Assembly (NCBI RefSeq): GCF_016907875.1
Contig: NZ_JAFBCU010000001.1
Coordinates: forward strand, 1,922,001-1,986,000
Reading direction: 5' to 3'
DNA from: Arthrobacter roseus
GTDB lineage: Bacteria; Actinomycetota; Actinomycetes; Actinomycetales; Micrococcaceae
DNA length: 64,000 nucleotides
Shown piece after piece: positions 45,305 through 53,879 of this stretch. The translations under genes were made by a program, and so were the position numbers. Each line of letters opens with the position of its first letter. Position 1 is the stretch's first letter. The notes under the pieces are model-generated. The model was not told the DNA's origin and made no database searches. It saw nothing but the letters and a program-made list of their open reading frames with translations.

Positions 45305-45982
45305 ATGATTAGTTCACCCAGCGACCGTCGCAGAAGCTATCTGGCCTCTGCGGCGGTCGCCGTTTTAATCCTCACCGGCTGCGCCACCAACACTCCGGCC
45401 CAAAGCCAAGGAACGCCAGCGCCGACCGTCTCCGCTTCCGCTACGCCCGCGGTACCAGCCCCGACTCAACCACCCACAACCCCCGCACCCGGAACACCCG
45501 CGCCCGCACCGGCCCAGGTCCCGGTCCTGCCGGCGTCGGACCCGGTATCGTTCACCATTCCCGCCATCGGCGCGGGATCGGAGCTACTTAGCCTCGGGCT
45601 GCGCGATAACGGCTCGCTCGAGGTTCCACCCGATGGTCCAGGCGCACCCGCCAGTTGGTACAACGACTCCCCCACACCCGGTGAACGCGGACCCGCGGTC
45701 CTCCTCGGACACGTCAACGCCACCGACAGCGGCCCCGGAATCTTCGCTGACCTGCGCAAGCTCAAGGCCGGTGACACCATCGACGTGCTCCGTGAGGATG
45801 GCACCACAGCAACCTTTACCGTCGACCGCGGTGAGCAATACACTAAGAACACGTTTCCCACCCAAAGGGTCTACGGCAACACCGAAGGATCCGAACTACG
45901 CCTAATCACCTGCGACGGCTACGACCCGGACACCGGCGAATTCGACGACAACTACGTCGTCTACGCAAAACTGGTCACCTAA
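45305..45982 (+). CDS. Class F sortase, lipoprotein-type
   Basis: 225 residues. Signal peptide with lipobox LTGC (Cys26), a Pro/Thr/Ala-rich spacer (~28-80), then the sortase fold with the catalytic His in LLGHVNATDSG and the Cys in LRLITCDGYDP, plus an Arg candidate in the YTKNTFPTQRVYG region. Class F sortases are actinobacterial and often stand with one substrate; here the gene just upstream ends in a sorting-signal-like tail. Probably anchored to the outer face of the membrane. There is no clear ribosome-binding site, so coupling to the upstream gene is likely. Confidence 0.9.
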   Translation: MISSPSDRRRSYLASAAVAVLILTGCATNTPAQSQGTPAPTVSASATPAVPAPTQPPTTPAPGTPAPAPAQVPVLPASDPVSFTIPAIGAGSELLSLGLRDNGSLEVPPDGPGAPASWYNDSPTPGERGPAVLLGHVNATDSGPGIFADLRKLKAGDTIDVLREDGTTATFTVDRGEQYTKNTFPTQRVYGNTEGSELRLITCDGYDPDTGEFDDNYVVYAKLVT

Positions 45983-46091
45983 AATTATGAATTCAATAGT
46001 CACTGCTGCTGTCGCGGTCACGGATCGGCTTGTAAGACACCCGGAATGAGGCTGATCAGCTGGGCGTGACTGCACTAGCTGCCGCGATGGA

Positions 46092-46656
46092 TTAGCTGGT
46101 TCTTGGTGAGCCGATCCAACGCGCGGTGGCGGCTTGATACGTGGTGTACTCGGTGCCGAAGATTCGGGCAAGGTGGTGTTCCTCGGTGGGAATCCAACGA
46201 CGATAGACCGCCAGTAAGCCTGCGGCGAGCAGCACAGCGAAAACCGATCGCGGCGCCAGTGGCAGCCAAAACAAGACCCAGATACTGCGGGTTCCGGCTG
46301 TACCGGTAAACGCCGGCCATGTGCAAGCTGCCCGGTGCTATGCCCGAGATCTGCTTGCCGACCCCAAAGGGGCTGGCACCAGCTAACGTCGCTGCGCCGC
46401 CCCCGATCGCCAGGCTGCTGCCGACGATTCGTGACGGCCGTGTGGGGCACGGCACCGGCCAGACACGACCAACACAGGCCCACGCCAGGGCGGCACCATG
46501 GGCGCCGTAGGTCGCATACATCACAGCGACCGTGGTCGATGACAGCGTGTCAGTGGAGTCGTATTCGCGTTCCATTCGCCGCAACACACCGATAGCGGCA
46601 CAACCGAGCGTGCCAGCAAGCAGCGCCGGCACCAGCCGACGACCCACCTTCGTCAT
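46092..46656 (-). pseudogene. Frameshifted isoprenylcysteine/phospholipid methyltransferase-like membrane protein
   Basis: From ATG 46656 the frame gives three hydrophobic helices and GVYRYSRNPQYLG, the SAM-binding signature of the ICMT/PEMT family. After LG the correct continuation, FWLPLAPRSVFAVLLAAGLLAVYRRWIPTEEHHL and FGTEYTTYQAATARWIG-stop, is in another frame ending at 46092. One net indel around 46262-46280 (near a TTTT run) breaks it. Either a recent pseudogene or a sequence error. Confidence 0.75.
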
Positions 46657-46751
46657 CGTCACACGTATCACCTCTACGATCACGCTACTACGAACGTCCG
46701 CTCAGGGATCGGCGATCCGCTACTCAGTTGGAAGACTGGGATCATGGGCGG

Positions 46752-46940
46752 ATGAGTGGAAACGAAATTCTGCAGGCGTCCGGTCTCACCCTGGCATTCG
46801 CGTTCGTCATATTATTGGTTGGCTTGGCAGTAGGAATCGATCCGGGGATTCTCGCAATTGTCATCGCTTCTCTTAGCGTTTTCATCTCACTTGGGGCGAT
46901 GGAGTGGTTAAGGAGAAGGTCCGCTCCTTCCCGCGAATGA
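46752..46940 (+). CDS. Small two-helix membrane protein
   Basis: 62 residues, MSGNEILQASGLTLAFAFVI..., two hydrophobic stretches (LTLAFAFVILLVGLAVGI, ILAIVIASLSVFISLGA) and a basic end RRRSAPSRE. GGGCGG lies close to ATG 46752. No family recognised. The frame is also open from 46728. Confidence 0.45.
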   Translation: MSGNEILQASGLTLAFAFVILLVGLAVGIDPGILAIVIASLSVFISLGAMEWLRRRSAPSRE

Positions 46941-47007
46941 TCTGACCGGCAGCCGATCCCCCACCGGACATCCGGATGAATCCGCGACGGCTGAGCGTGA
47001 TCTCTGC

Positions 47008-47487
47008 CTAGAGACTTACTTCGCAGTGTTTTCCTGTTGATTGGCCGTCGACGCTGAAATCAAAACGGAGGGACCGAGCATTCAGTGGTGGGGCAGGCAG
47101 GTAGAACCAGGTCGCGTCCCATTCCGTTCCACCGCCTGCCACCTGACCTCCTGCCCGTCGGTATTCGGTGCCAAGGTCATCCGTGACCTGTGTTGTGATC
47201 CGCTCGAAGACAACAACTCCGGGCATCTTAGAAAGATTCTCGTTGCTATCCCGTCCCGCAGTCTTCCGGCGCTCCGCCCATTCTTGAAGGTCCTGCTGAA
47301 ACTGGCTGTCCCGCGCCATTGTTTCCTGCCCGCGCACTCCATTGAGATAAAACTGAATGCTTGGCTCGCCGGCTCCGATGCCGACTGTGCTAGGTGCATT
47401 CTCGAGAGTGACGCCTGCAAAGCGGATGTCGATGTTGTCGCAGGTCGCTACGACTAGATCTTGAGGGGCGTAGGTTATCGGATTCAT
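47008..47487 (-). CDS. Hypothetical protein, 159 residues
   Basis: Starts MNPITYAPQDLVVATCDNIDI behind AGGGTG and ends ...DFSVDGQSTGKHCEVSL. No signal peptide or membrane segment; mixed alpha/beta composition. No recognisable domain. The length, ribosome-binding site and coding-like composition support it as a gene. Confidence 0.5.
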   Translation of the reverse strand: MNPITYAPQDLVVATCDNIDIRFAGVTLENAPSTVGIGAGEPSIQFYLNGVRGQETMARDSQFQQDLQEWAERRKTAGRDSNENLSKMPGVVVFERITTQVTDDLGTEYRRAGGQVAGGGTEWDATWFYLPAPPLNARSLRFDFSVDGQSTGKHCEVSL

Positions 47488-47624
47488 GAAGACACCCTAG
47501 TAGGTCTGTAAAAACTGAGTCTCATCTAAGGCTAAGAATTGGCACAAGCAGGCAGCCTGAAAAGGTCCCGGAAGCCGATCCTTCACCGCAACACTATTCT
47601 TGGGACCGACTGGCAACGAAGATC

Positions 47625-47650
47625 TGTCATTTCCAAAAGTCGATTGCACG
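47625..47650 (+). repeat. Degenerate Tn402-like terminus
   Basis: TGTCATTTCCAAAAGTCGAT followed by TGCACG resembles the TGTCATTTTCAGAAGTCGxCTGCAC termini at 37434, 52616 and 53605 with a few changes. No partner is visible nearby. Confidence 0.5.
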
Positions 47651-47699
47651 GAATGTCTGTACGAGGCGTGTGTTGAGTGGTTCGGGGTTGGATGTGTGT

Positions 47700-48017
47700 C
47701 TACTCGTTGAGAGTTTCGAGGCGTTCATTGTACTCGTCGGTGGTCAGATCACCGCGGGCATATCGTTCGCCGAGTATCTCACGGGCACGGTTCTGACCCC
47801 CTTCAGCTCCTGCGCCGGTGGGGGTGCGTGCTTCGGGCCGGGAACGGGTATTACGCAGCCAGACGACCAACGCCCAGATTCCTAGGATGATGAGAGCCAG
47901 TACCGCCAACATCATCAGTCCCCCAAAAACCATCATTCCACCGCCGAATCCCATCATTCCGTCGCCCATCATTCCGCCGAATCCAGTGGTTCCGTCACTC
48001 GAATTGTCGTTGAACAT
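47700..48017 (-). CDS. SHOCT-domain small membrane protein
   Basis: 105 residues: a Gly/Met-rich N-terminus (GFGGMMGDGMMGFGGGMM), one membrane helix (LMMLAVLALIILGIWALVVWL) and a C-terminal SHOCT motif (AREILGERYARGDLTTDEYNERLETL). GAAGGAG precedes the ATG. SHOCT domains are oligomerisation modules with no known catalysis. Confidence 0.85.
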   Translation of the reverse strand: MFNDNSSDGTTGFGGMMGDGMMGFGGGMMVFGGLMMLAVLALIILGIWALVVWLRNTRSRPEARTPTGAGAEGGQNRAREILGERYARGDLTTDEYNERLETLNE

Positions 48018-48188
48018 TCGCTTTCTCCTTCACATTATATTTCGTCCGGTCCCTCCGTTCCGCGGAGGTGTCCATTGTGGACTGGTCCCGGTGATGTTTC
48101 CGCGGGTACCCAGTGGTAATACACGGTCCCCTTTGTGCTGGTCATCGCTGTTTGGTTCCTGGTTCCTGGTTCCTCCTTGAAAGGGTTG

Positions 48189-48206
48189 CACCTGACCGGT
48201 CAGGTG
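48189..48206. promoter_or_regulatory. Perfect 18-bp palindrome
   Basis: CACCTGACCGGTCAGGTG is perfectly self-complementary, the form of a dimeric-repressor operator. It lies between the SHOCT gene (start 48017) and the sulfur operon end (48305). No regulator assigned. Confidence 0.5.
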
Positions 48207-48244
48207 TGAAGAACCAGCACTGTCGGGTTTGGTTTATTCTTTCT

Positions 48245-48273
48245 GGGGCGGGCAGGGGTGTCCTGTCCGCCCC
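48245..48273 (-). terminator. GC-rich hairpin ending the sulfur operon
   Basis: 48245-48256 pairs with 48262-48273 (12 bp, one G.U) 32 bp past the stop of the MBL-rhodanese gene. It lacks a T run. Confidence 0.6.
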
Positions 48274-48304
48274 GCATCTGGTGCAGAGGTGCGCCTGAAG
48301 CGCG

Positions 48305-49660
48305 TCAGGACTCCAGTGGAACGCCTGCTTTCTCGGCTTCGCCGAACATGGCGTCGATGTGGACAACGTCCATGCCGGCCCGTTGCAACAGACTGGCGCC
48401 GACGCCGGAGCGGTAGCCCGAGCCGCAGTGAATCCAGAGCTTGCCTGCAGGAACTTCATCCATGCGGGTGAGCAGTTCGTGCAGGGGAATGTTCACGGCT
48501 CCCGGAATGTGGGCTGAGGCGTATTCATCGGTACGCCGGACATCCAGGATGGTCTCGTTCTCGGGCCTGTCGGTGAGCATTTCCTCCCAGCCAAGACGGG
48601 GGTAGGAGACTATGGCGGTGTCCGCGGCGAGTTCGTGCGGGTCTGTACCCAAGGCGGCGTCGGGGGAATCGATACCGATCCGGGAGAGGTCGCGAATAGC
48701 GCTTTCGACGTCGTCGCGGTCTCCGACGAGGGTGAGCTCTTTGTCCCAGGGCAGAACCCAACCCAGGAAGGTGGTGAAACTGGAACCGTCGCCGTATTCA
48801 AAGCTTACCGATCCCTGCAGGTGGTTACTGGCGTAAGCCACCCGGTTACGGAGGTCCACCACCCACTCGCCGTCCTCGAGGCGACGCGAGAGCTCAGCGG
48901 GTTCCAGCGAATCGGGAACCGATAGGTCCGCAGGACCTGGACCCCGCGTGTTCGCGGGTTGCATGTGTGCGTAGTAGGAGGGGTACGCGGTGAGATTCGC
49001 GATGAGTTCGCGCACGAAGTGCTCTTCATCCGGATCGGTGAGTGCGTGATTCGTAGAGAGCTGTTCACCGACCGTGGATTCCCCAGCGCCGCTGGCCGGG
49101 CCGGAGGAACAGAACGATCCGAAGCCGTGGGTTGGATACAGTGCCGCTTCATGGGCGGCTTCCTCGACCAGGCGGCGGACGGAACCATACTGGTCGTGCG
49201 TCAGCGCGACGGTGTCATCGGCGCTGACCAGGTCGGTGCGGCCCACGGACCCGTAGAGAAGGCTGCCGCCTGAGAAGACAGCCTGCTCGCCGCTTTCGGA
49301 CGTAACAATGTACGACAGGTGGGTGTGGGTGTGGCCGGGGGTCGCCACCGCCATGAGTAGGAAACCTCCGATTTGGATGGTTTCGCCGTCGCTGATCGGG
49401 GTGCGCTCATAGGCCACGGGATCAGCGGCGTTGACCAGATAAACTGCGCCGAGCTGGTTGGCGAAGGCTAGGCCGCCGGTGACGTAATCGTTGTGGATGT
49501 GGGTTTCGGCGATGTGCGTGATCCGCACCCCAGCTTCGGCCGCGGTCTTCTCGACGCGGTCGGTGTCGCGTTGCGGGTCGATGACCAGTGCCACCTCGCC
49601 GTCGTGGATCAGGTAGCTGCGGTCCCCGAGCTGGGGAGTCTCGATGATGACGACGTCCAT
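48305..49660 (-). CDS. MBL-fold persulfide dioxygenase/rhodanese fusion (CstB/BlrP-type)
   Basis: 451 residues. Metallo-beta-lactamase domain (1-~210) with ETHIHNDYVTGG, TPGHTHTHLSY and the downstream Asp/His ligands of persulfide dioxygenases, then two rhodanese domains (~255-335, lacking an obvious Cys, and ~365-450 with the active Cys in WIHCGSGYRSGVG). Such enzymes oxidise persulfides and transfer the sulfane sulfur. AGGAGA precedes the ATG. It is the last gene of the operon rhodanese-tauE-rhodanese-MBL, divergent from a CstR-like repressor. Confidence 0.9.
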   Translation of the reverse strand: MDVVIIETPQLGDRSYLIHDGEVALVIDPQRDTDRVEKTAAEAGVRITHIAETHIHNDYVTGGLAFANQLGAVYLVNAADPVAYERTPISDGETIQIGGFLLMAVATPGHTHTHLSYIVTSESGEQAVFSGGSLLYGSVGRTDLVSADDTVALTHDQYGSVRRLVEEAAHEAALYPTHGFGSFCSSGPASGAGESTVGEQLSTNHALTDPDEEHFVRELIANLTAYPSYYAHMQPANTRGPGPADLSVPDSLEPAELSRRLEDGEWVVDLRNRVAYASNHLQGSVSFEYGDGSSFTTFLGWVLPWDKELTLVGDRDDVESAIRDLSRIGIDSPDAALGTDPHELAADTAIVSYPRLGWEEMLTDRPENETILDVRRTDEYASAHIPGAVNIPLHELLTRMDEVPAGKLWIHCGSGYRSGVGASLLQRAGMDVVHIDAMFGEAEKAGVPLES

Positions 49661-49727
49661 GGTTCTCTCCTAGGTGGAATTATCGATCAGGTGCAGTGTT
49701 TGGCAGATCAGATTTTCGTGCGGGTGT

Positions 49728-50024
49728 TCAGGTGGTTGGCAGTTCGGCGCGCTGCCAGGCGATCATGCCTCCTGTCATAGTGGCGGCGGTGAATCCCGCC
49801 TGGTTGAGTGCATCCGCGGCGGTGGCACTACGGTTACCGCTGCGGCAGACCGCGATCACAGGGATGGCGGGGTCCAATTCATTCAGGCGCGCGTGCAGCT
49901 CCCCCATGGGGATGTGCACGCGCGCCTGAATCATGCCCTCGGCCACCTCGGAGTTCTCGCGGACGTCGAGTATCTGGTCGACGCCGCGGCGTGCGTTGGT
50001 TTCTGGAACGGTGACTTCAGGCAT
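49728..50024 (-). CDS. Single-domain rhodanese
   Basis: 98 residues from ATG 50024 (AAGGAG nine bases before). ILDVRENSEVAEGMIQARVHIPMGEL and the active-site loop VAVCRSGNRSATAA with Cys are present. Transfers sulfane sulfur. Located between the TauE gene (34 bp) and the MBL gene (67 bp). Confidence 0.92.
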   Translation of the reverse strand: MPEVTVPETNARRGVDQILDVRENSEVAEGMIQARVHIPMGELHARLNELDPAIPVIAVCRSGNRSATAADALNQAGFTAATMTGGMIAWQRAELPTT

Positions 50025-50058
50025 CGGGTTCTCCTTCACGGTAGGTTATCGGAACGTG

Positions 50059-50825
50059 TCAGGCGGTGAGCAGGCTGGGGATGGTGGTGAGCAGGATCCA
50101 GGCGGCGACGAGGAAGATGAGAACGGCGAACGCCGTGCGCACGTGATGGTCTTCGAGTTTGCCGGCGAATCGCCCGGCCACAAGGGATCCGAGAATGGCT
50201 GGGATGGCAAAGGACAGGACGATCGGCCAGTCGATGGTGAACCCACTCAGGTGGGCACTGAATCCTGCTGCGGAATTGATGACGATGATAGCCAGGGATG
50301 TGCCGACGGCCTGCTTCATGCGCAGCCCAAGGAACAGGGTCAGGGCGGGAGTGATGAGGAATCCACCGCCGACGCCAAGGAGCCCGGTCAGGAAACCGAC
50401 GGCCAGCCCGACGACGACCGCCTTGGGAGCGCACGCACGCCATACCGTGTTCCCGGTGGTGCAGGACCCACCCATTTCGCTGGTGCTGCCCAGCATGCGG
50501 ATGCCAGCGAACACCATGATGACCGCGAAGGCGAGCATCAACACCTCAGGATTCAGGAACCGCCCAACGGCCGCACCGGCCCACGCGGCGGGAATACCGG
50601 CAGCACCGACGATCAACGCGACCGGCCAGCGGATACTTCCTCGCAACCTGGGGATGAGCGCCGCCAGCGAGGAAGCGCCGACCACCAGCAATGAGGTGGG
50701 GATAGCCTCCGTGGTGCTCAGGCCCACCCCGTAAACCAGCGCGGGGACGGCAATAATTGATCCTCCACCCCGACCAGGCCCAGCACGATCCCGACGACGA
50801 GCCCCAGGATCAGTGCCGGAATCAC
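50059..50825 (-). pseudogene. TauE/SafE sulfite-type exporter gene with a 1-nt deletion
   Basis: Membrane protein of the TauE/SafE family, ~255 residues when repaired. Translation from GTG 50825 (overlapping the preceding stop as GTGA) gives PALILGLVVGIVLGLVG, then should continue GGGSIIAVPALVYGVGL, which is found one base out of frame. The break is at a G run (~50762-50768) missing one G. The remainder is intact to 50059, with the second half repeat AVGFLTGLLGVGGGFLITP. It would export sulfite or thiosulfate. A sequencing error or slippage-based switching cannot be excluded. Confidence 0.8.
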
Positions 50826-51449
50826 GACGCCCGTAGTCTTTCGGTGACAGCATTTTTGGTCGGTAGCTGCAGGATGGCCGCTTCGCGGGTGGGTTCCTGG
50901 GCCGCTTTATTCCATGGCATAACCGAGAGTGCCTTCCCCATCGCGCAGGTGTTGGTCGCCGCGGAGAAGGTCAAGCCGGTAGCGATAGTGCCAGCCAGCA
51001 GGCGGAGCCGGGGGGGAGACGAACCTGCCGCCGGCCAGACCGAGGACGACGGCGGAGCCTGCCACGAGGCGGACCTGGCGTTCAAGATCCCAGCGAACCC
51101 GTCCGCGAACGACGTCACCGCCGATCTCAGCGAAGCCGGGTACCCCTCCGGTGAGGACATAGGCCGTGTCAATGCCGGCTCCTGCCAGGCGCTGGCGGGC
51201 CTGTTCGGCACGCACACCGGACTGGCAGACCAGGACAACGCGGCTGTCCAGACGCGCGGCGAGCTCATTGGCGTGCTCCGAGAGCAGGGGCAGCGGCACG
51301 TTGTAGGAACCACGGATATGCAGAGTCTCGAATTCCGCGCCGGAGCGCACATCGAGAACCGTCAGGTCCTCATGGTGGGTGATCCAGGACCGCAGTTCCT
51401 GCGGATCAAGGGAAGTCACGGCGGGTGGAGACGGAAGGAGGGACATCAT
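50822..51449 (-). pseudogene. YgaP-like rhodanese-DUF2892 protein gene with a 1-nt insertion
   Basis: Starts MMSLLPSPP at 51449. Rhodanese domain (~15-110: LTVLDVRSGAEFETLHIRGSYNVPL, VLVCQSGVRAEQAR with active Cys), then the membrane DUF2892 domain: RWDLERQVRLVAGSAVVLGLAGG. In a C7 run at ~51009-51015 the frame slips; the expected end LLAGTIATGLTFSAATNTCAMG ... ERLRAS-stop (50822) lies in the other frame. Removing one C restores the full protein and couples its stop to the exporter start (GTGA). Confidence 0.8.
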
Positions 51450-51504
51450 GGTGTCCTTTCAAAACAGACGCGGGAAATCCAACAACAAGAAACAAGTCTG
51501 CCAT

Positions 51505-51542
51505 ATACCCCCGGGGGTACACAAGTACACCCCAGGGGGTAT
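51505..51542. promoter_or_regulatory. Twin CsoR/CstR-type operators
   Basis: Two G-tract dyads, ATACCCCCGGGGGTAC (51505-51520) and GTACACCCCAGGGGGTAT (51525-51542), lie between the divergent sulfur operon (start 51449) and the repressor gene (start 51578), the arrangement expected for tetrameric CsoR-family repressors. Confidence 0.85.
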
Positions 51543-51553
51543 GATTGGGCTAA

Positions 51554-51835
<282 letters not shown>

Positions 51836-51885
51836 GCAGCAAAGCCGCAAAGTCAGCAGCAAAAACGATCTGAAGGAGCGCACAC

Positions 51886-52296
51886 ATGTCCTACACCCAT
51901 ACCGTCGTCCTACCACTTGGATACGGCGAGGCCGTGGAGCAGACCCGCGCCGCCCTCGGCGTGCAGGGCTTTGGAATCCTCTCCGAAATCGACGTCCGAG
52001 CCACCTTTGAGACGAAGCTCGGGGCACAGGCTGCCCAAGACCTGGGTGACTACGTCATCCTCGGGGCCTGCAGTCCGCAACTGGCCAGCCGGGCCCTCGC
52101 CGCAGACCCGGGCATGGGCGCACTGCTGCCGTGCAACGTAGTCGTCCGCCGGGCAAAGGATGCAACCGAAACCACAGTCGAGGCTATCGATCCGCAAACC
52201 ATGGTCCAACTCACTGACACTCCGGAAGTGCGGGAAGTCGCCGACGATGCAGACACCCGCCTCCAAGCAGCACTGAAAGACCTCGCGGCAATTTGA
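51886..52296 (+). CDS. DUF302 family protein
   Basis: 136 residues with the DUF302 pattern: GYGEAVEQTRAALGVQGFGILSEIDVRATF, YVILGACSPQLASRAL, LLPCNVVVRR. Cytoplasmic; function unknown, though often found with sulfur or metal-resistance genes. GAAGGAG precedes the ATG, and it shares the transcript of the CstR-like gene (50 bp upstream). A terminator follows at 52309-52362. Confidence 0.9.
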   Translation: MSYTHTVVLPLGYGEAVEQTRAALGVQGFGILSEIDVRATFETKLGAQAAQDLGDYVILGACSPQLASRALAADPGMGALLPCNVVVRRAKDATETTVEAIDPQTMVQLTDTPEVREVADDADTRLQAALKDLAAI

Positions 52297-52308
52297 TTTG
52301 GGCCACAA

Positions 52309-52362
52309 ACGCGCCAGTCACCGCCAAAGCGTGTGAACCGCAGAGTTAGGTGGCGCGTTTTT
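52309..52362 (+). terminator. Terminator after DUF302
   Basis: ACGCGCCA (52309-52316) pairs with TGGCGCGT (52351-52358), followed by TTTT. The loop is long (34 nt). Confidence 0.6.
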
Positions 52363-52529
52363 CGCAGCAGTATGTGGCGTGCTTCGTTCTCTGCGTCCCG
52401 TTTGCCGAACCCCCACCGAACACACCCCGCTCTGACCTGTACCGCTGAAATGTAGGGCCAGGCGGTGTGTCAGATAACCAGTACGATGACCTGTCCGGTG
52501 ACGGGGCCATAACTGGGACACTGTTTGGT

Positions 52530-52615
52530 ATGACCCAATTACTTATCGGCTACGCAAGATGCTCCACTGACCAGCAAGACCTTACCGCCCAGCGCGACGC
52601 CCTGACCAAGCTCGG
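52530..52615 (+). pseudogene. Resolvase gene fragment cut by a Tn402-like element
   Basis: ATG 52530 begins MTQLLIGYARCSTDQQDL followed by TAQRDALTKLG, the N-terminus of a serine resolvase with the catalytic Ser. The frame is broken exactly where TGTCATTTTCAG begins. The remainder of the gene is not found on the far side. Confidence 0.85.
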
Positions 52616-53605
52616 TGTCATTTTCAGAAGTCGCCTGCACACGCTCCCGCGGAATTCCGGGGTTGTGCAGACGAGTATGGACACGGAAGTGTCAGAAGTC
52701 CCTTGCGCAAACCGTCACTTTTCAGAAGTCGACTGCACGAATCAGTAGAAATTACTGCGTCAAAGCTTCAGCAGTGACTGTTGCGGGGACCCATCGGTAG
52801 AGGGTGGGCACGGAGACGCCGAGGCTGCTGGCAACTTCCCGGGGTGGTGTTCCCTGTTTGAGGAGCTTGCGTGCGGATCGGATCTTGGCTTCAGTCATGA
52901 CGCGTTTGCGCCCACCGACCCTGCCTTGTTCGCGCGCGGCCTGCAGACCGGCCTGGGTACGTTCGACCATGAGCTCTCGCTCCATCTGGGCCAGGGAGGC
53001 CATAACGTTGAAGAAGAAACGCCCGGAGGCCGTGGTGGTATCGATCGCATCGGTGAGGCTGACGAAGCCTATCCCTCGTTCGCTCAGGCCGCCGGCGAAG
53101 TCCAAGAGGTCTTTTACGCTCCGGCCGAGACGGTCCAGCTTCCACACCACCAGAGTGTCACCCTCGCGCAGATTCTCCAGCGCCTGGTTAATGCCGGGGC
53201 GCCGGGACTTGGTGCCGCTGATCGTGTCCTGGTAGATGCGGTCGCATCCGGCCTTCTTCAGCGCCTCGAGCTGCAGGTCGAGGTTCTGGTCCTGGGTGGA
53301 GACTCTGGCGTAGCCGATGCGGTGTTCAGCCATAAGGGGGTCTCTCTTCTCGAAACTCATTTCGGGGCCTTGGCTCGACTGTACCGTTTCGAGAACTATT
53401 TGTGAGAATCAAGGGTCCGGCGCCAGTTTCGTTTCCGTTGAGCCGATTTTCTGCGGCGGGACGCTGCAGTGCCCTGGGGTGTGGCTGTCTCGAAGATTCT
53501 CGATTCGAACCATTCTCGAAATCCTTCGTTTCCGAGAGGAGCTGTCGGACCGCAGCTGTGAAGACGAATTCTGACATTCTGTGCAGTCCACTTCTGAAAA
53601 TGACA
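52616..53605. mobile_element. 990-bp Tn402-like element carrying only a resolvase
   Basis: Left end TGTCATTTTCAGAAGTCGCC + TGCACA (52616-52641) and right end, inverted, TGTCATTTTCAGAAGTGGAC + TGCACA (53580-53605). Extra subterminal copies of the same motif occur at 52690 and 52714, as in the multiple TniA-binding sites of Tn402. The only gene is a resolvase (52752-53333). There is no tniA/B/Q, so it would need those in trans. No 5-bp duplication is visible. Confidence 0.75.
52752..53333 (-). CDS. Serine recombinase (TniR/invertase type)
   Basis: 193 residues from ATG 53333 (MAEHRIGYARVSTQDQN; the frame is open to 53360). Catalytic Ser in YARVSTQD, KLDRLGRSVKDLL, MASLAQMERELMVERTQAGL, then a C-terminal HTH EVASSLGVSVPTLYRWV. 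Intact. It is enclosed by Tn402-like termini and probably serves as the tniR-type cointegrate resolvase; the AT-rich region 53370-53410 is a candidate res site. Confidence 0.9.
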   Translation of the reverse strand: MAEHRIGYARVSTQDQNLDLQLEALKKAGCDRIYQDTISGTKSRRPGINQALENLREGDTLVVWKLDRLGRSVKDLLDFAGGLSERGIGFVSLTDAIDTTTASGRFFFNVMASLAQMERELMVERTQAGLQAAREQGRVGGRKRVMTEAKIRSARKLLKQGTPPREVASSLGVSVPTLYRWVPATVTAEALTQ

Positions 53606-53818
53606 GTCACTTTCAGAAGTCCTCTGCACAAATTTTAGTACTCGTCTGCACAGCCTTCCCGTTTCGCAGTAAGGGGAATGCTCTGCGGGACAGGGTCCGC
53701 GACCACCCCGCTACCTCCCTTTTCGTGCAGAGGAGTAGTGATAAACCAGTGCTCAACACTCGCCTGCACAACCCCGAGAACACGCGGCCCGTTGTGCAGG
53801 CGTGTAGTGAAAATGACA
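53606..53818. repeat. 213-bp miniature Tn402-like element
   Basis: Starts with GTCACTTTCAGAAGTCCTC + TGCACA and ends in the inverted GTGTAGTGAAAATGACA (53802-53818). Internal copies of the CTGCACA half-motif occur at ~53640, ~53730 and ~53760. Non-coding; reads as a cluster of transposase-binding sites directly abutting the 990-bp element. Confidence 0.65.
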
Positions 53819-53820
53819 AA

Positions 53821-53856
53821 GGAAGGGTCTCGGGGATCGTTCCCCGAGACCCTTCC
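53821..53856. terminator. Perfect 16-bp hairpin
   Basis: 53821-53836 pairs with 53841-53856 around TCGT. It lies just past the last Tn402-like repeat and 24 bp past a minus-strand stop at 53880, so it may terminate a minus-strand gene. Confidence 0.7.
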
Positions 53857-53879
53857 CCTATTCTCTGACGTATCTACTC

